A stretch of DNA of 64,000 nt from Thalassospira sp. MCCC 1A01148 (GCF_001613795.1 NZ_LPVZ01000020.1:930001-994000); one strand, 5' to 3'. Positions 26,581-36,769 are shown, numbered from the stretch's first letter. Translations and numbers: made by a program. The notes: generated by a model from the sequence alone, not told the origin.

Positions 26581-27597
26581 ATGAACCATCAGGAAAACAC
26601 CGAAATGCCGGAATTTGCACGGCGGTTTGTTAATCTTGCCGACGAACGTCTGGGCGCAGAGGCAATCTTTGCGACCGATGATTTCTTCGCGGACAAACAG
26701 CGTATGCTGCAAACCGCTGAGGCGGTGTTTTATCCTGACCGTTATGACGATCACGGCAAATGGATGGATGGCTGGGAAAGCCGCCGCAAACGTGTTGAAG
26801 GCCACGATTACTGTGTTGTGCGTCTGGCAACATCGGGCCGCATTTACGGTGTCGATATCGATACCAGTCATTTCACCGGCAACTTCCCGCCAGCCGGGTC
26901 CCTTGAAGGCTGCTATTGCCCGGATGGCGATCCGACCGACGATACCAAATGGCATGAAATCGTTGCCCCCATGGGCCTTCGCGCCAGCGCGCACCACTAT
27001 GCCGATGTGACGTCGAATGCGATCTATACCCATGTCCGCCTGCACATCTATCCCGATGGCGGCGTTGCACGTCTGCGCGTCTATGGTCGCCCGAACCGCG
27101 ACTGGACGGAAATGGCCGCCAAGGGCGAACAGGTCGATCTGGCGGCGATGATCAATGGCGGTGTCGTTGTTGGCTGGTCGGATGCCCATTACGGCAACCC
27201 GAATGCCATTCTCGCCCCCGGGCGCGGGGTTAATATGGGCGATGGCTGGGAAACCCGTCGCCGTCGCGAACCGGGCAATGAATGGCTGATTGTCGAACTT
27301 GGCACCCCCGGCGAGATCGAAAAAATCATCGTCGATACCTGCCACTTCAAGGGCAACTACCCTGACCGTGTCTCGATTCAGGGCGCCTATGTTGATGGCG
27401 AAAAGGACAAGTCGCTCACGGCACGTTCGATGTTCTGGTCGACCATCCTGCCGGAAAGCAAGATGCAGGCGGACCATATCCATGAATTTGATGCATCCGC
27501 ACTTACCGTCAATGGTCCGGTCACCCATCTTCGCGTGAACTCGATCCCCGACGGCGGCATCAGCCGTTTGCGCATCCTTGGCAAACCGACGACGTAA
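26581..27597 (+). CDS. alc: Allantoicase
   Basis: Allantoicase hydrolyses allantoate to ureidoglycolate and urea. The 338-residue protein has the two repeated jelly-roll allantoicase domains. Each contains a matching block: DGWESRRKR...[30 protein letters not shown] in the first half, and DGWETRRRR...[30 protein letters not shown] in the second. Each ends with LR-V-x5-PDGG-xx-RLR. ATG at 26581 follows CAGGATAAG. Its product urea could feed the same pool as the Urt transporter. Confidence 0.95.
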   Translation: MNHQENTEMPEFARRFVNLADERLGAEAIFATDDFFADKQRMLQTAEAVFYPDRYDDHGKWMDGWESRRKRVEGHDYCVVRLATSGRIYGVDIDTSHFTGNFPPAGSLEGCYCPDGDPTDDTKWHEIVAPMGLRASAHHYADVTSNAIYTHVRLHIYPDGGVARLRVYGRPNRDWTEMAAKGEQVDLAAMINGGVVVGWSDAHYGNPNAILAPGRGVNMGDGWETRRRREPGNEWLIVELGTPGEIEKIIVDTCHFKGNYPDRVSIQGAYVDGEKDKSLTARSMFWSTILPESKMQADHIHEFDASALTVNGPVTHLRVNSIPDGGISRLRILGKPTT

Positions 27598-27606
27598 CGG
27601 GGCAGG

Positions 27607-28116
27607 ATGATGCAACTTCCCATCGAATACCTGACGCCAGAGGCCTTCGCCCCCTTTGGCGAAGTCATCTCGACCGACACCGCGCGCGATACCTACAAGA
27701 TCAATCAGGGAACCACCACAAGGTTTCATGATATCTCGCGCGTAGATGTCGGGGACGAAGGTGGCGCGCCGATCATCAGCATCTTTCGTGGCACACCGCG
27801 GCCCAAGCCGATTGAAATCAAGATGATGGAACGCCACCCGCTGGGATCGCAGGCCTTCATCCCGCTTGCGGGCCAAAAGTTCCTGATTGTCGTCGCGTCG
27901 GGCACCGAAACGCCAAAACCCGAAGACCTGCGCGCGTTTCTAAGTGATGGCACACAGGGCGTGACCTACGCCAAAAACGTCTGGCATCACCCATTGCTCG
28001 TGCTTGAAGAAGACAGCGATTTTCTGATCGTGGATCGCACAGGGCCGGGCAACAACCTCAATGAAGTCGAACTGCCATTGGTCGATGGCGAGGTCATCAC
28101 CCTTGATTGGGCGTAA
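27607..28116 (+). CDS. allA: Ureidoglycolate lyase
   Basis: AllA releases glyoxylate and urea from ureidoglycolate, ending the pathway. The 169-residue cupin-like protein shows LTPEAFAPFGEVISTD at the N-terminus, HPLGSQAFIPLAGQKFLIVVA near residue 78, and GVTYAKNVWHHPLLVL near 118, all conserved in AllA. Start is one of two adjacent ATGs (27607 or 27610) directly after GGGGCAGG. It is the last gene of the operon and is followed by a terminator. Confidence 0.94.
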   Translation: MMQLPIEYLTPEAFAPFGEVISTDTARDTYKINQGTTTRFHDISRVDVGDEGGAPIISIFRGTPRPKPIEIKMMERHPLGSQAFIPLAGQKFLIVVASGTETPKPEDLRAFLSDGTQGVTYAKNVWHHPLLVLEEDSDFLIVDRTGPGNNLNEVELPLVDGEVITLDWA

Positions 28117-28138
28117 CGAAATAAAGTGACGAAATAAC

Positions 28139-28167
28139 AAAGGCCGGGATTTCCCCCGGCCTTTTTC
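28139..28167 (+). terminator. Terminator of the puuE-uraD-alc-allA operon
   Basis: AGGCCGGG (28141-28148) pairs with CCCGGCCT (28155-28162), followed by TTTTTCTTT. Confidence 0.9.
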
Positions 28168-28188
28168 TTTCCCTATTGAGAACAGCGA

Positions 28189-29007
28189 TCACTGAGCCGG
28201 GGACGGGGCAGCATTCACGCCACCATTCAGATCCAACGCCAGCATGCGTTTCTGAATGGTCTGTGACAGGACCGGACCGGCACCAGCCTGCAATGCCCTT
28301 TGATAGGCTGCGCGCGCCATTTCGGTCTTGCCCATCGCCAGCGCGTTGTCGGCGAAATGCGCAATATGCTCGGCCGTGGGCATCGCCTTGTTCACGCGGA
28401 CAAAAACGTCTTCGGCCTCCTGATAGCGCCCCTGGCGATAAAGGATCAAGCCATAGGTATCAAGCGTACCGGGATCATCCGGGGCAACCTGCAAGGCCTG
28501 CTTGGCAAGGCGCTCGGCCTCCTGCAAGTTTTCACCGCGCACTGCATAGTGATAGGCCAGCCAGTTGGCCGCCCCCATATTGCCTTGACCTGCCGCCTGA
28601 TAGGCCTCCGCCGTCATGGTATCGCGATAGGACGAAATCACGCTTTCAATGGATGACTGATCAAGGCCATCGACCCAGGTCAACCCGACCCGAACCGCCT
28701 TGCACCCTTGCGCATTGGCCTGCTGGCACATGGCAACCGCTTCTTCAACCGCCCCCATCACCGTGGCGTTTGGCCCGGCGGCGTATTCCTTGCCCGCCGC
28801 ATCACGCGCCATGGCCTTGAAATCAATCATCGCCCGATAACGGTCATCGACCTTCTGTTCAGTGGGTGCAGCGAACATATCCTGCGCTTCCCACTTTGAT
28901 CCTGTATTCCCGCAGGCCGCAAGGCCAAGCATCAGGCCAGCAGCCACGACGAAACGCGTTGATTTGAAATGAAACGGGCGGCGGTCAAACAAGGTTGTCA
29001 TTCCCAT
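28189..29007 (-). CDS. TPR-repeat lipoprotein
   Basis: A ~272-residue predicted lipoprotein. The lipobox LAAC follows a basic N-terminus and a hydrophobic stretch (VVAAGLMLGLAAC), so the mature protein would be lipid-anchored. The C-terminal half has tetratricopeptide-type helix pairs (NWLAYHYAVRGENLQEAERLAKQAL; PGTLDTYGLILYRQGRYQEAEDVF; AHFADNALAMGKTEMARAAYQRAL). Two ATGs (29007, 29001) are possible starts and neither has a clear ribosome site. It is convergent with allA and separated from sdhB by a terminator. Function unknown; a scaffold role is only a family guess. Confidence 0.78.
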   Translation of the reverse strand: MGMTTLFDRRPFHFKSTRFVVAAGLMLGLAACGNTGSKWEAQDMFAAPTEQKVDDRYRAMIDFKAMARDAAGKEYAAGPNATVMGAVEEAVAMCQQANAQGCKAVRVGLTWVDGLDQSSIESVISSYRDTMTAEAYQAAGQGNMGAANWLAYHYAVRGENLQEAERLAKQALQVAPDDPGTLDTYGLILYRQGRYQEAEDVFVRVNKAMPTAEHIAHFADNALAMGKTEMARAAYQRALQAGAGPVLSQTIQKRMLALDLNGGVNAAPSPAQ

Positions 29008-29081
29008 ACTGGTGCACAAAGCCAGACGCCATCATAGCGCATTTGGGTAATTGCGGGGTTAACATCCTGCGACCAAAAGAA

Positions 29082-29115
29082 AAAGCCGCCGGGATCATTG
29101 ATCCGCGGCGGCTTT
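29082..29115. terminator. Terminator of the sdh operon
   Basis: AAAGCCGCC (29082-29090) pairs with GGCGGCTTT (29107-29115), extended by GGATC/GATCC in the loop. An A-rich flank on the left gives the T-run for minus-strand transcripts leaving sdhB. Confidence 0.88.
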
Positions 29116-29161
29116 AACACGCTGGCGTTAAACGCCAATATCAGGGCAACACTGCCAGCAC

Positions 29162-29944
29162 TTAGGCGCGGCGTTCTGCGATCATCTTTTTGATTTCGGT
29201 GATCGCAAGCGCCGGGTTCAGGCCTTTCGGGCAGGTGTTGGTACAGTTCATGATCGTGTGGCAACGATACAGGCGGAACGGATCTTCGAGTGCATCGAGA
29301 CGTTCACCGGTATATTCGTCACGCGAGTCTGCCAACCAGCGATATGCCTGCAGCAGAACAGCCGGGCCGAGGTAACGGTCGGAGTTCCACCAATAGGACG
29401 GGCACGCGGTCGAGCAGGAGAAGCACAGAATGCATTCCCACAGACCATCAAGCTTCGCACGTTCTTCACGCGACTGCAGACGTTCGCCATCCGGCGGGGT
29501 CGGGCTGTCTGCCTTAAGCCACGGCTCGATGGATGCGAGCTGTGCATAGGGCTGGGACAGATCCGGCACCAGATCCTTGACGACTGGCATATGCGGCAGC
29601 GGATAGATCTTGACTTCGCCCTTGATGTCATCAATCGGCTTGAGGCACGCAAGCGTGTTACGGCCATCGATGTTCATCGCGCACGAACCGCAAATGCCTT
29701 CACGGCAGGAACGACGGAACGTCAGGGTCGCGTCGATCTCGTTCTTGATCTTGATCAGCGCATCGAGAACCATCGGCCCGCATTTGTCCAGATCGATGTC
29801 ATAGGTGTCGGTACGCGGGTTATCGCCACTGTCCGGGTCAAAACGATAAATCTTGAACGCACGGACATTCTTCGCGTCAGCCGGCGCAGAGAACGTCTTG
29901 CCCTCTTTGACGACCGAATTGGCGGGAAGATTGAATTCTACCAT
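29162..29944 (-). CDS. sdhB: Succinate dehydrogenase iron-sulfur subunit
   Basis: SdhB, 260 residues, carries electrons from the SdhA flavin to quinone. Three cluster motifs are visible: [21 protein letters not shown] ([2Fe-2S]), [16 protein letters not shown] ([4Fe-4S]) and [17 protein letters not shown] ([3Fe-4S]). It is the last gene of sdhC-sdhD-sdhA-sdhB, 25 bases after sdhA, and ends before a strong hairpin. Confidence 0.97.
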   Translation of the reverse strand: MVEFNLPANSVVKEGKTFSAPADAKNVRAFKIYRFDPDSGDNPRTDTYDIDLDKCGPMVLDALIKIKNEIDATLTFRRSCREGICGSCAMNIDGRNTLACLKPIDDIKGEVKIYPLPHMPVVKDLVPDLSQPYAQLASIEPWLKADSPTPPDGERLQSREERAKLDGLWECILCFSCSTACPSYWWNSDRYLGPAVLLQAYRWLADSRDEYTGERLDALEDPFRLYRCHTIMNCTNTCPKGLNPALAITEIKKMIAERRA

Positions 29945-29969
29945 CTCTCAAATCCTCTCTTGCCGCGCC

Positions 29970-31766
29970 TTAATAGACGCGCTCTTTCGGCTCGATATAC
30001 GACACTTCATCGGTGAGCGTGAAGTTGTTGACCGGACGATAGGTCAGATCAACGCCATAGCCCTTGTCGGTGTCGACGGTCGCAATCGTGTGCTTCATCC
30101 AGGTTTCGTCATCACGCTTCGGGAAATCTTCGTGGGCATGTGCACCACGCGATTCATGACGCGCTTCTGCCGAATTCATGGTCGCGGCGGCACAGGTCAT
30201 CAGGTTCTCAAGCTCGAGAGTCTCGACCAGGTCCGAGTTCCAGATGAGGGATCGATCCGAAACACCGACGTCGGGAAGCGTCTTGGCGGTTTCAGAAAGC
30301 TTGTCCTTGCCTTCCTTGAGGATTTCCGAGGTCCGGAACACACCGCAGTTCGACTGCATGACACGCTGCATTTCCAGACGGATATCCGCGGTCGGACGCG
30401 AACCTTTTGCCCAGCGCAGGCGATCAAAGCGTTCAACCGCTTCTTCACCGTCGGTTGCCTTGAGCTCCTTGAAGGAAGCCTTGGCATCAACGACTTCTGC
30501 GGCGTGCAGACCACATGCACGGCCAAACACAACAAGGTCGAGCAGCGAGTTCGTACCCAGACGGTTTGCACCATGGACCGAAACGCAGGCTGCTTCACCA
30601 GCCGCCATCAGGCCCGGAACGATTGCGTTCGGGTCTTTGGCGGTCGGACGCAGAACCTCGCCCTTATAGTTGGTCGGGATACCGCCCATGTTGTAATGGA
30701 CCGTCGGCAGGACCGGGATCGGTTCCTTGGTCGCATCAACACCGGCAAAGATTTTCGCGGTTTCGGTAATGCCCGGCAGACGTTCCCACAGCACTTCAGA
30801 ACCGAGATGTTCAAGATGCAGGTGGATGTATTCGCCGTGTTCGCCAACACCACGACCATCGCGGATTTCCTGTGCCATACCACGCGACACAACGTCACGC
30901 GATGCAAGGTCCTTAACGGTCGGCGCATAACGTTCCATGAAACGTTCGCCTTCGGAGTTGGTCAGATACCCACCTTCACCACGGGCACCCTCGGTAATCA
31001 GGCAACCTGAACCGTAAATGCCGGTCGGGTGGAACTGAACGAATTCCATATCCTGCAGGCCAAGACCCGCACGGGCCACCATGCCATGACCGTCACCGGT
31101 ACAGGTATGCGCCGAGGTGCAGCTAAAGAACGCACGGCCATAACCACCAGACGCCAGAATAACCATCTTGGCATTGAAACGGTGCAGTTCACCGGTATCC
31201 AGATCCCAGGCCACCAGACCTTTGCACGAACCGTCTTCGTCCATGATCAGATCAAGGGCGATATATTCGACAAAGAACTCGGCTTTATTTTTCAGGCACT
31301 GCTGATAAAGGGTATGCAGCATGGCGTGACCGGTACGGTCAGCGGCTGCACAGGCACGTTCAACCGGCGCCTTGCCGTGGTCACGGGTGTGGCCACCAAA
31401 CGGACGCTGATAGATTTTGCCATCTTCGGTCCGCGAGAACGGCATACCGTAATGTTCAAGTTCATGAACCGCCGGAACGGCGTTACGGCACATATATTCG
31501 ATTGCGTCCTGGTCACCCAGCCAGTCCGAACCCTTGACGGTGTCATACATATGCCACTGCCAGTGATCCTCGGACATGTTGCCAAGCGACGCACCGATAC
31601 CGCCCTGGGCAGCAACGGTGTGCGAACGGGTCGGGAAGACCTTGGTAATACATGCGGTTTTCAGGCCGGCTTCAACCGTACCCAGTGTCGCGCGCAAACC
31701 CGCGCCACCCGCACCCATAACAACGACGTCGTAGTTATGGTCGATAATTTTATAAGATTCACTCAT
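29970..31766 (-). CDS. sdhA: Succinate dehydrogenase flavoprotein subunit
   Basis: SdhA, 598 residues, oxidises succinate to fumarate with covalent FAD. The FAD-binding [12 protein letters not shown] is near residue 15, the flavinylation region [16 protein letters not shown] near 45, and the active-site segment [13 protein letters not shown] near 280. The ATG at 31766 follows GGAGCCTGAG and gives a 4-base gap after sdhD. An alternative start at 31784 would overlap sdhD. The protein is complete and of normal length. Confidence 0.97.
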   Translation of the reverse strand: MSESYKIIDHNYDVVVMGAGGAGLRATLGTVEAGLKTACITKVFPTRSHTVAAQGGIGASLGNMSEDHWQWHMYDTVKGSDWLGDQDAIEYMCRNAVPAVHELEHYGMPFSRTEDGKIYQRPFGGHTRDHGKAPVERACAAADRTGHAMLHTLYQQCLKNKAEFFVEYIALDLIMDEDGSCKGLVAWDLDTGELHRFNAKMVILASGGYGRAFFSCTSAHTCTGDGHGMVARAGLGLQDMEFVQFHPTGIYGSGCLITEGARGEGGYLTNSEGERFMERYAPTVKDLASRDVVSRGMAQEIRDGRGVGEHGEYIHLHLEHLGSEVLWERLPGITETAKIFAGVDATKEPIPVLPTVHYNMGGIPTNYKGEVLRPTAKDPNAIVPGLMAAGEAACVSVHGANRLGTNSLLDLVVFGRACGLHAAEVVDAKASFKELKATDGEEAVERFDRLRWAKGSRPTADIRLEMQRVMQSNCGVFRTSEILKEGKDKLSETAKTLPDVGVSDRSLIWNSDLVETLELENLMTCAAATMNSAEARHESRGAHAHEDFPKRDDETWMKHTIATVDTDKGYGVDLTYRPVNNFTLTDEVSYIEPKERVY

Positions 31767-31770
31767 TGGC

Positions 31771-32154
31771 TCAGGCTCCGGCAAAAACGATACGCAGGAC
31801 TGAAATGATCGCGGCGACAGACAGGAAGGCTGCCACAGCCTTGATCAGCATCAGCGAGATCATTTCTGCTTTACGGTTGTGCACATAGTCTTCGATCACG
31901 ACCTGCAGGCCATGCGTGAAGTGCACGGCAACGCTGACGATCAACAGGATCATCATGGTCGAATGGAAGTACGAGCCCAGCCAGGCTTGGACGGCATCGT
32001 AATCTGCCGTATGCCCGGCAAGAATCGAAACAATGAACCAGATGCCGAGCGGAAGGTTTGCAGCAGCCGTCACGCGCTGGGTCCACCAGTGCGAAGAGCC
32101 ACTTTTGGCAGAACCGAGACCGCGGACACGGCCCAGATCGGATTGCATCTTCAT
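31771..32154 (-). CDS. sdhD: Succinate dehydrogenase membrane anchor subunit SdhD
   Basis: A 127-residue membrane anchor with three hydrophobic helices, which with SdhC binds heme b and quinone. The conserved [19 protein letters not shown] region contains the heme-ligand His and the Asp-Tyr pair typical of SdhD. It lies 26 bases after sdhC. Confidence 0.92.
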   Translation of the reverse strand: MKMQSDLGRVRGLGSAKSGSSHWWTQRVTAAANLPLGIWFIVSILAGHTADYDAVQAWLGSYFHSTMMILLIVSVAVHFTHGLQVVIEDYVHNRKAEMISLMLIKAVAAFLSVAAIISVLRIVFAGA

Positions 32155-32180
32155 GACAAGTTGTCCCCTCTTGCCCGGCC

Positions 32181-32561
32181 TTAAGCCAGACCGATGATCC
32201 AGGTGAGAATGGTCAGCACAACTGCCGCGCCAAGGACGATCGGGTTGCCTTTGGCAGCACCCTCATTCGTCAGGCCGCGACCGGTATCCCAGACAAGGTG
32301 ACGGATACCGTTGCAAGCGTGGTAATAAAACGCCGCTGTCCAACCGAACAGCAGCAGCAGACCAAACCACGAGGTGAAAAATCCGTGATAGCCTTCAAAA
32401 GCATCACGACCGGCGCCGGCACCAATCAGCCAGGACGCCAAAAATACGAAACCAATGGCAAGGCCGACACCCATCGCACGGAATGTGATGGACATCTTTG
32501 CCGTCATCGGAAGCCGGTACACCTGCAAGTGCGGAGACAGCGGCCGATTGGCTTTGCTCAT
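32181..32561 (-). CDS. sdhC: Succinate dehydrogenase cytochrome b556 subunit SdhC
   Basis: A 126-residue three-helix cytochrome b subunit. The N-terminal RPLSPHLQVYRLP motif is diagnostic, and a His-containing segment (FYHACNGIRHLVWDTGRGL) holds the heme ligand. ATG at 32561 with GAAGAGG upstream is chosen over 32582. It is the first gene of the operon. Confidence 0.94.
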   Translation of the reverse strand: MSKANRPLSPHLQVYRLPMTAKMSITFRAMGVGLAIGFVFLASWLIGAGAGRDAFEGYHGFFTSWFGLLLLFGWTAAFYYHACNGIRHLVWDTGRGLTNEGAAKGNPIVLGAAVVLTILTWIIGLA

Positions 32562-32965
32562 AGCGGAAATGCCTCTTCTCAAAGTAGCTGGCGGGAAAGC
32601 AGGGTTTATTTACCCATGCAGCGGGTTTGAGTCAATCTGAACCCCTTTTTAAACCAAAGATTTCAGCGACAAAAACGTCTCAACTGCCTCCGTTAAACTA
32701 CGTAGGTTGACCTCTCAGACACCGTAAACACCCTGCGGGATGGGTGCTGCGAAAGACACGGGTCATTCACTTACGGCGTAACGTGCTTTTAGCAATCGCA
32801 CAATTAGACCTTCTTACGCAAGGAAACTGCCAGCGGATCGGGTCTTATTTATTGCAAACACATATGAATGCGTCCCTACCCGATCAAGATCGGGGCCGAG
32901 CGCGCGGCGAAATTACCTTGGCGCAGCCAAACGAAAAGTTAAGCCGCCCCGTGATTTACCGCGGT
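32562..32965. other. Intergenic region upstream of sdhC and downstream of the MaoC gene
   Basis: A 404-base noncoding stretch that must hold the sdh promoter, as both flanking genes run on the minus strand. A hairpin at 32879-32894 (CCCGAT/ATCGGG) lies 70 bases after the MaoC stop and could end that transcript, but it has no T-run. I could not pick a promoter with confidence. Confidence 0.55.
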
Positions 32966-34015
32966 TCAGCGCGGGATCAGCACCGTGTAGTCGAAATCAA
33001 GCAGCACATCAGACTGATATTTGCCATCCGCGTCCTTCAGCGGGAAGTCACTGGCCTGACGATCGCGCACCGCAACAAGACGCAGGCGAAGTGCCCCCAG
33101 ATCACGTCGACCGGGCACTTCAAACTTGCCCAGAACCTCGGACCACGCAAAAATCGTATCCCCGGCAAAGGCCGGGTTGGCGTGCGTCCCGGCATTGATC
33201 GCGGCAATCCGGAACGCATTTCCAAGCCCGTTAAATGACAGCGCCCGGCACAGCGAAATGATATGCCCGCCATAAATCAACCGCTTGCCAAATCGCCCGC
33301 CATTGGCAGCGACCTGATCGAAATGGACCTTGGCCGTGTTTTGATAAAGCCGGGTTGCGATCTGATGTTCGGCTTCTTCAAGGGTCATGCCGTCGACATG
33401 ATCAATCTTCTCGCCGACATAATAGTCATCCCAGCAATGGGGTGATCCCGCCAGCTGGGTTGAATAGCCTGAAACATCCAGCCCGACCGGGATTTGAAAG
33501 GCCTCGGGCGCGACCACACCGGGCAATTCCGGCAAAACGGTTTCCGGGGCCGGTGCGCTTTCATCGCGCTTGCGCACCATGACCCAGCGATTGTAATCCA
33601 GCACCATCTCGCCGCGCTGATTGCGCCCGACGGAATTGACATACACCACACCGGTCTTGCCGTTGGAGTTTTCCTTGATCCCGGTCACGGTGGAAACCGA
33701 ACTGACCGTATCACCGGGATAGACCGGCACCCCAAACACACCTCCGGCATAGCCCAGATTGGCCACCGCATTCAGCGACACATCGGGCACCGTCTTGCCA
33801 AACACCATGTGAAAGGCCAGCAAATCATCTACCGGGGCGGCCTTATATCCGATGCTTTGGGCAAACTCGTCAGACGACTGCACGGCAAAGCGCGGGCCAT
33901 ACAGCCCGGTATAAAGCGCAACATCACCACTGGTGATCGTGCGTGGTGTGGCGTGGCGGATTTCCTGTCCGATCTGGAAATCCTCAAAATAATTGCCCGG
34001 ATTGGTCTTTGACAT
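32966..34015 (-). CDS. MaoC-family dehydratase (mesaconyl-CoA hydratase-like)
   Basis: A 349-residue protein with two hot-dog domains. The N-terminal one shows YFEDFQIGQEIRHATPRTITSGDVALYTGLYGPRFAVQSS, a region conserved in mesaconyl-CoA hydratases of the ethylmalonyl-CoA pathway. The C-terminal one has a MaoC-like KVHFDQVAANGGRFGKRLIYGGHIISL. ATG at 34015 follows GGGGAGG; the frame is open to 34093. It is followed upstream in transcription by a malyl-CoA thioesterase-like gene. Activity as a mesaconyl-CoA hydratase is a family-level inference. Confidence 0.82.
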   Translation of the reverse strand: MSKTNPGNYFEDFQIGQEIRHATPRTITSGDVALYTGLYGPRFAVQSSDEFAQSIGYKAAPVDDLLAFHMVFGKTVPDVSLNAVANLGYAGGVFGVPVYPGDTVSSVSTVTGIKENSNGKTGVVYVNSVGRNQRGEMVLDYNRWVMVRKRDESAPAPETVLPELPGVVAPEAFQIPVGLDVSGYSTQLAGSPHCWDDYYVGEKIDHVDGMTLEEAEHQIATRLYQNTAKVHFDQVAANGGRFGKRLIYGGHIISLCRALSFNGLGNAFRIAAINAGTHANPAFAGDTIFAWSEVLGKFEVPGRRDLGALRLRLVAVRDRQASDFPLKDADGKYQSDVLLDFDYTVLIPR

Positions 34016-34137
34016 GCGACTGCCTCCCCTGAAAGGCCGGTTTTTCTGTGAAATGCCGATGCGCGCCGCTTTGGCTGTCTTTGACGCAGCCATTTTTACC
34101 CGACGCGAACCGTTTTGTCTGGCGACGACGAAGGCGC

Positions 34138-35016
34138 TTAGGCCCCGTCCATCTCTGCAATCAAATCTGCCATCGCGACCAGTTTCTTGGCCGACACCAC
34201 ATGCAGATTTTCAATCAGTTTGCCATCGACCACGACAACACCCTTGCCAGCGGCACTGGCTTCTTCGTGCGCAGCTATGATCTTGCGCGCCCATTCAATT
34301 TCGCCCTCTGCCGGGGCAAAGGCTTCGTTGGCCGCTGCAATGGTTTTGGGATGAATAAGCGTCTTGCCATCAAAGCCGAACTCGCGCCCCTGTTTGCAGG
34401 ACGCCTCAAAACCGGCATCGTCAGACAGATCAAGATGCACACCATCAAGAATCGCAAGCCCATAAGCACGTGCCGCCAACAGGCAAAGACCAAGGCTGGT
34501 CACCATCGGCAAACGGTCCGGGGTATGCGCACAGTTCAGATCCTTGGCAAGATCGGACGTCCCCATGACAAACCCGCCCAAACGCGGATGCGCCCCGGCA
34601 ATTTCCTTGGCATTGAGCATCGCGAGCGGGGTTTCCATCATGCACCAGATGGTCATGTCCGCATGTGCGCCTTCGGCCTCCATGATATTTGCGACCTGTC
34701 GCACCGTATCGGCACTTTCGACCTTGGGCAGCAGGATGGCATCAGCCGACGTCCTGGATGCCGCGACGATGTCGGCATAGCCCCACGGCGTGTTCAGGCC
34801 ATTGGTGCGGATCTGGATTTCACGTTTGCCATAGCCGCCCTCGGACAGCGCACTGACAATCTGATCGCGCGCACTATCCTTGGCGTCGGGTGCTACCGCA
34901 TCCTCAAGATCCAGAATAAGCCCGTCGGCCGGAAGGCTTCTGCCCTTTTCAAGGGCGCGGGCGTTCGATCCCGGCATATACAAAACAGAGCGGCGCGGAC
35001 GTGGGGCAGCAGCCAT
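34138..35016 (-). CDS. CoA-ester lyase/thioesterase of the HpcH/HpaI-CitE family (Mcl2-like)
   Basis: A 292-residue TIM-barrel protein. It resembles the (3S)-malyl-CoA thioesterase Mcl2 of the ethylmalonyl-CoA pathway more than citrate lyase or the longer Mcl1. It shows RRSVLYMPGSNARALEKG at the N-terminus, DGLILDLEDAVAPDAKDSAR near residue 30, ILLPKVESADTV near 93 and IWCMMETPLAMLNAKEI near 122. It is transcribed with the MaoC gene 122 bases downstream. Hydrolysis of malyl-CoA to malate is inferred; a beta-methylmalyl-CoA lyase activity is the alternative. Confidence 0.82.
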   Translation of the reverse strand: MAAAPRPRRSVLYMPGSNARALEKGRSLPADGLILDLEDAVAPDAKDSARDQIVSALSEGGYGKREIQIRTNGLNTPWGYADIVAASRTSADAILLPKVESADTVRQVANIMEAEGAHADMTIWCMMETPLAMLNAKEIAGAHPRLGGFVMGTSDLAKDLNCAHTPDRLPMVTSLGLCLLAARAYGLAILDGVHLDLSDDAGFEASCKQGREFGFDGKTLIHPKTIAAANEAFAPAEGEIEWARKIIAAHEEASAAGKGVVVVDGKLIENLHVVSAKKLVAMADLIAEMDGA

Positions 35017-35192
35017 CAGGAATCTCCCGTTTGATAATATTCGTACAATATCTGATGTTTATTTTTACGAAAATTACCTAAACTCGCTTTTCACTGCAAG
35101 CCACTTTTTGCGGTGCGGCATAGCAAGCCAACCGTGAGCAGGGGAATCATCCGCCAATCAGAAGAATATGGCACCACCGCAGGAAGGTAACT

Positions 35193-36338
35193 CTATTCCG
35201 GCGTACCAAACAATCCAGTCATCAGCATGCTGGTAACTGATGGGACCTCATTGAGCGCGCGGCCATTGGCGAGAAACACCACCACCGTGTCCTGCTCCGA
35301 GAACCAGGAAAACTCGGCCGAATAGCCAAAATAGATCCCGTCATGGCCCCAGACCGGCCCCCAGTCGCTTGAGCCAATCATAAGCCCGTAGCCATAAGAC
35401 CCGTCACCGGCAAAAACGGTATCGGTTGTGGCGCGCTCCAGCGCGTTTGGCCCCAGAAGCACGCCATCAACAAAAAGCGCACGGGCGAATTTGACCATAT
35501 CCGCGGCCGTGGAAATCACCCCGCCATCGGCCAGTTGATCACCCACGTCATAATCCGTGACGTCTTCAAGCTGCCCGTCGCCATTGGCATCATCAAAGCC
35601 CCGTGCAAGCAATGCGGGGCGGGGATACCGGCCAAAGGATGTATTGATCATTTCGGCGGGTTCGAAAATACGCCGGTTAAACACCGCCTGGATATGGTCG
35701 CCCTCGACCGCCTCGATCATGACGCCAAGCAGGATAAAATTGCTGTTCGAGGCAGCATAATTTGTGCCCGGCGCAAAATAGGCTTCCCGATCAGCAATCA
35801 GCGGCAGCAGCTCGACATTGCGCCAGCCATGCTGTGGGTCGCGTCCGACCAGCTCGAAAAAGAACTCGCCATCCAGATAATCGGGAATCCCCGAACTGTT
35901 GCGCAGCAAATCGCGAATGGTCGCGCGGTCGGCACTGGCAATGCGGTCGCGGAATTCTTCGGGCAGGTATTTGCCAATCGGATCGGCCAGATCAATCCGC
36001 TTTTCGGATGCCAGTTGCAGGGTAACCACCGCCGTCATCATCTTGGTCAGCGATCCGATATAAAACTGCCGATCCCGCGTCATGGCGGTTTCGGGCCGGA
36101 CACTGGCATAGCCGGTCGCAGCATAGCGCACATTGTCTTCGCCATAGCCAATCGCCACCACGCCACCTGGCAAACCGGCATGCTCGACATACTGATGCAG
36201 GAATTTTTCCAGCGGGTCAGACAGCGCTTCCTTGGTGCTTTCGCTTTGCGCCAATGCGGGATGGCTCGCGGACATGACAAATGCCACCGCCAATATCGCT
36301 ATCGCACATGCGGGAATACGCCAGAATGCCGGGTTCAA
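35193..36338 (-). CDS. Serine hydrolase of the class C beta-lactamase/penicillin-binding fold
   Basis: A 381-residue exported protein with a signal peptide (cleavage near ALAQ). The catalytic SxxK is seen as GSLTKM near residue 98, the YxN-type second motif as YAASNS near 190, and the third as WGHDGIYFGYS near 325. These are the hallmarks of DD-peptidase/esterase-like beta-lactamase family members, not true resistance enzymes. Substrate unknown. It has no obvious operon partner; the next gene lies 59 bases away. Confidence 0.85.
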   Translation of the reverse strand: MNPAFWRIPACAIAILAVAFVMSASHPALAQSESTKEALSDPLEKFLHQYVEHAGLPGGVVAIGYGEDNVRYAATGYASVRPETAMTRDRQFYIGSLTKMMTAVVTLQLASEKRIDLADPIGKYLPEEFRDRIASADRATIRDLLRNSSGIPDYLDGEFFFELVGRDPQHGWRNVELLPLIADREAYFAPGTNYAASNSNFILLGVMIEAVEGDHIQAVFNRRIFEPAEMINTSFGRYPRPALLARGFDDANGDGQLEDVTDYDVGDQLADGGVISTAADMVKFARALFVDGVLLGPNALERATTDTVFAGDGSYGYGLMIGSSDWGPVWGHDGIYFGYSAEFSWFSEQDTVVVFLANGRALNEVPSVTSMLMTGLFGTPE

Positions 36339-36397
36339 ATCGCTTTACTCATCATGTCCAACCACGCCCACCTTCGGGCAAATTGCTTTCCGCCCGG

Positions 36398-36730
36398 TTA
36401 ATCCGGACTTTCCAAGAGCCTTGATATCCATGCATGCAAAGCCAGCTCCAGATCATCGGTCCGGACCGTCACCGGGCTTTCACCCGCTTCGTCATAAACC
36501 GGCGCGATCTCGGTTGTGTCCGGCCCGACATTCAAGATGTAGGCATTCATCGCCATTTCCCAAGAGGCATCAACACCCTGACGCACCCGCCCAACGTGCG
36601 AAAGCACCTCTGCCGCCCATTGGTCCGCGCGCCCGATATCCATTACCAGACAGGCCGCAATACAATCATGTCCCGGGTCATCGGCCAGTTTGCCCGGCCA
36701 GTCGGGCTGCGGAAAATCACCGGCTGTCAT
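36398..36730 (-). CDS. Small acidic hypothetical protein (candidate immunity protein)
   Basis: A 110-residue, strongly acidic, probably cytoplasmic protein with no signal peptide. It is rich in Asp and Glu and has one Lys. I do not recognise a family. It starts 39 bases after the stop of the EndoU-type nuclease gene on the same strand, the position expected for an immunity protein. The C-terminus (RTDDLELALHAWISRLLES) looks helical. The immunity role is inferred only from position, size and charge. Confidence 0.6.
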   Translation of the reverse strand: MTAGDFPQPDWPGKLADDPGHDCIAACLVMDIGRADQWAAEVLSHVGRVRQGVDASWEMAMNAYILNVGPDTTEIAPVYDEAGESPVTVRTDDLELALHAWISRLLESPD

Positions 36731-36769
36731 TATAAAAGTCTTTCATCACCTGCCGCTTGCCACCCGTGA

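Noticed and set aside
26203-27876. 557-codon open frame on the minus strand across uraD, alc and allA
   Set aside because: It is antisense to three well-supported enzymes; its translation has no domain, and long antisense frames are expected at this GC content and codon bias.
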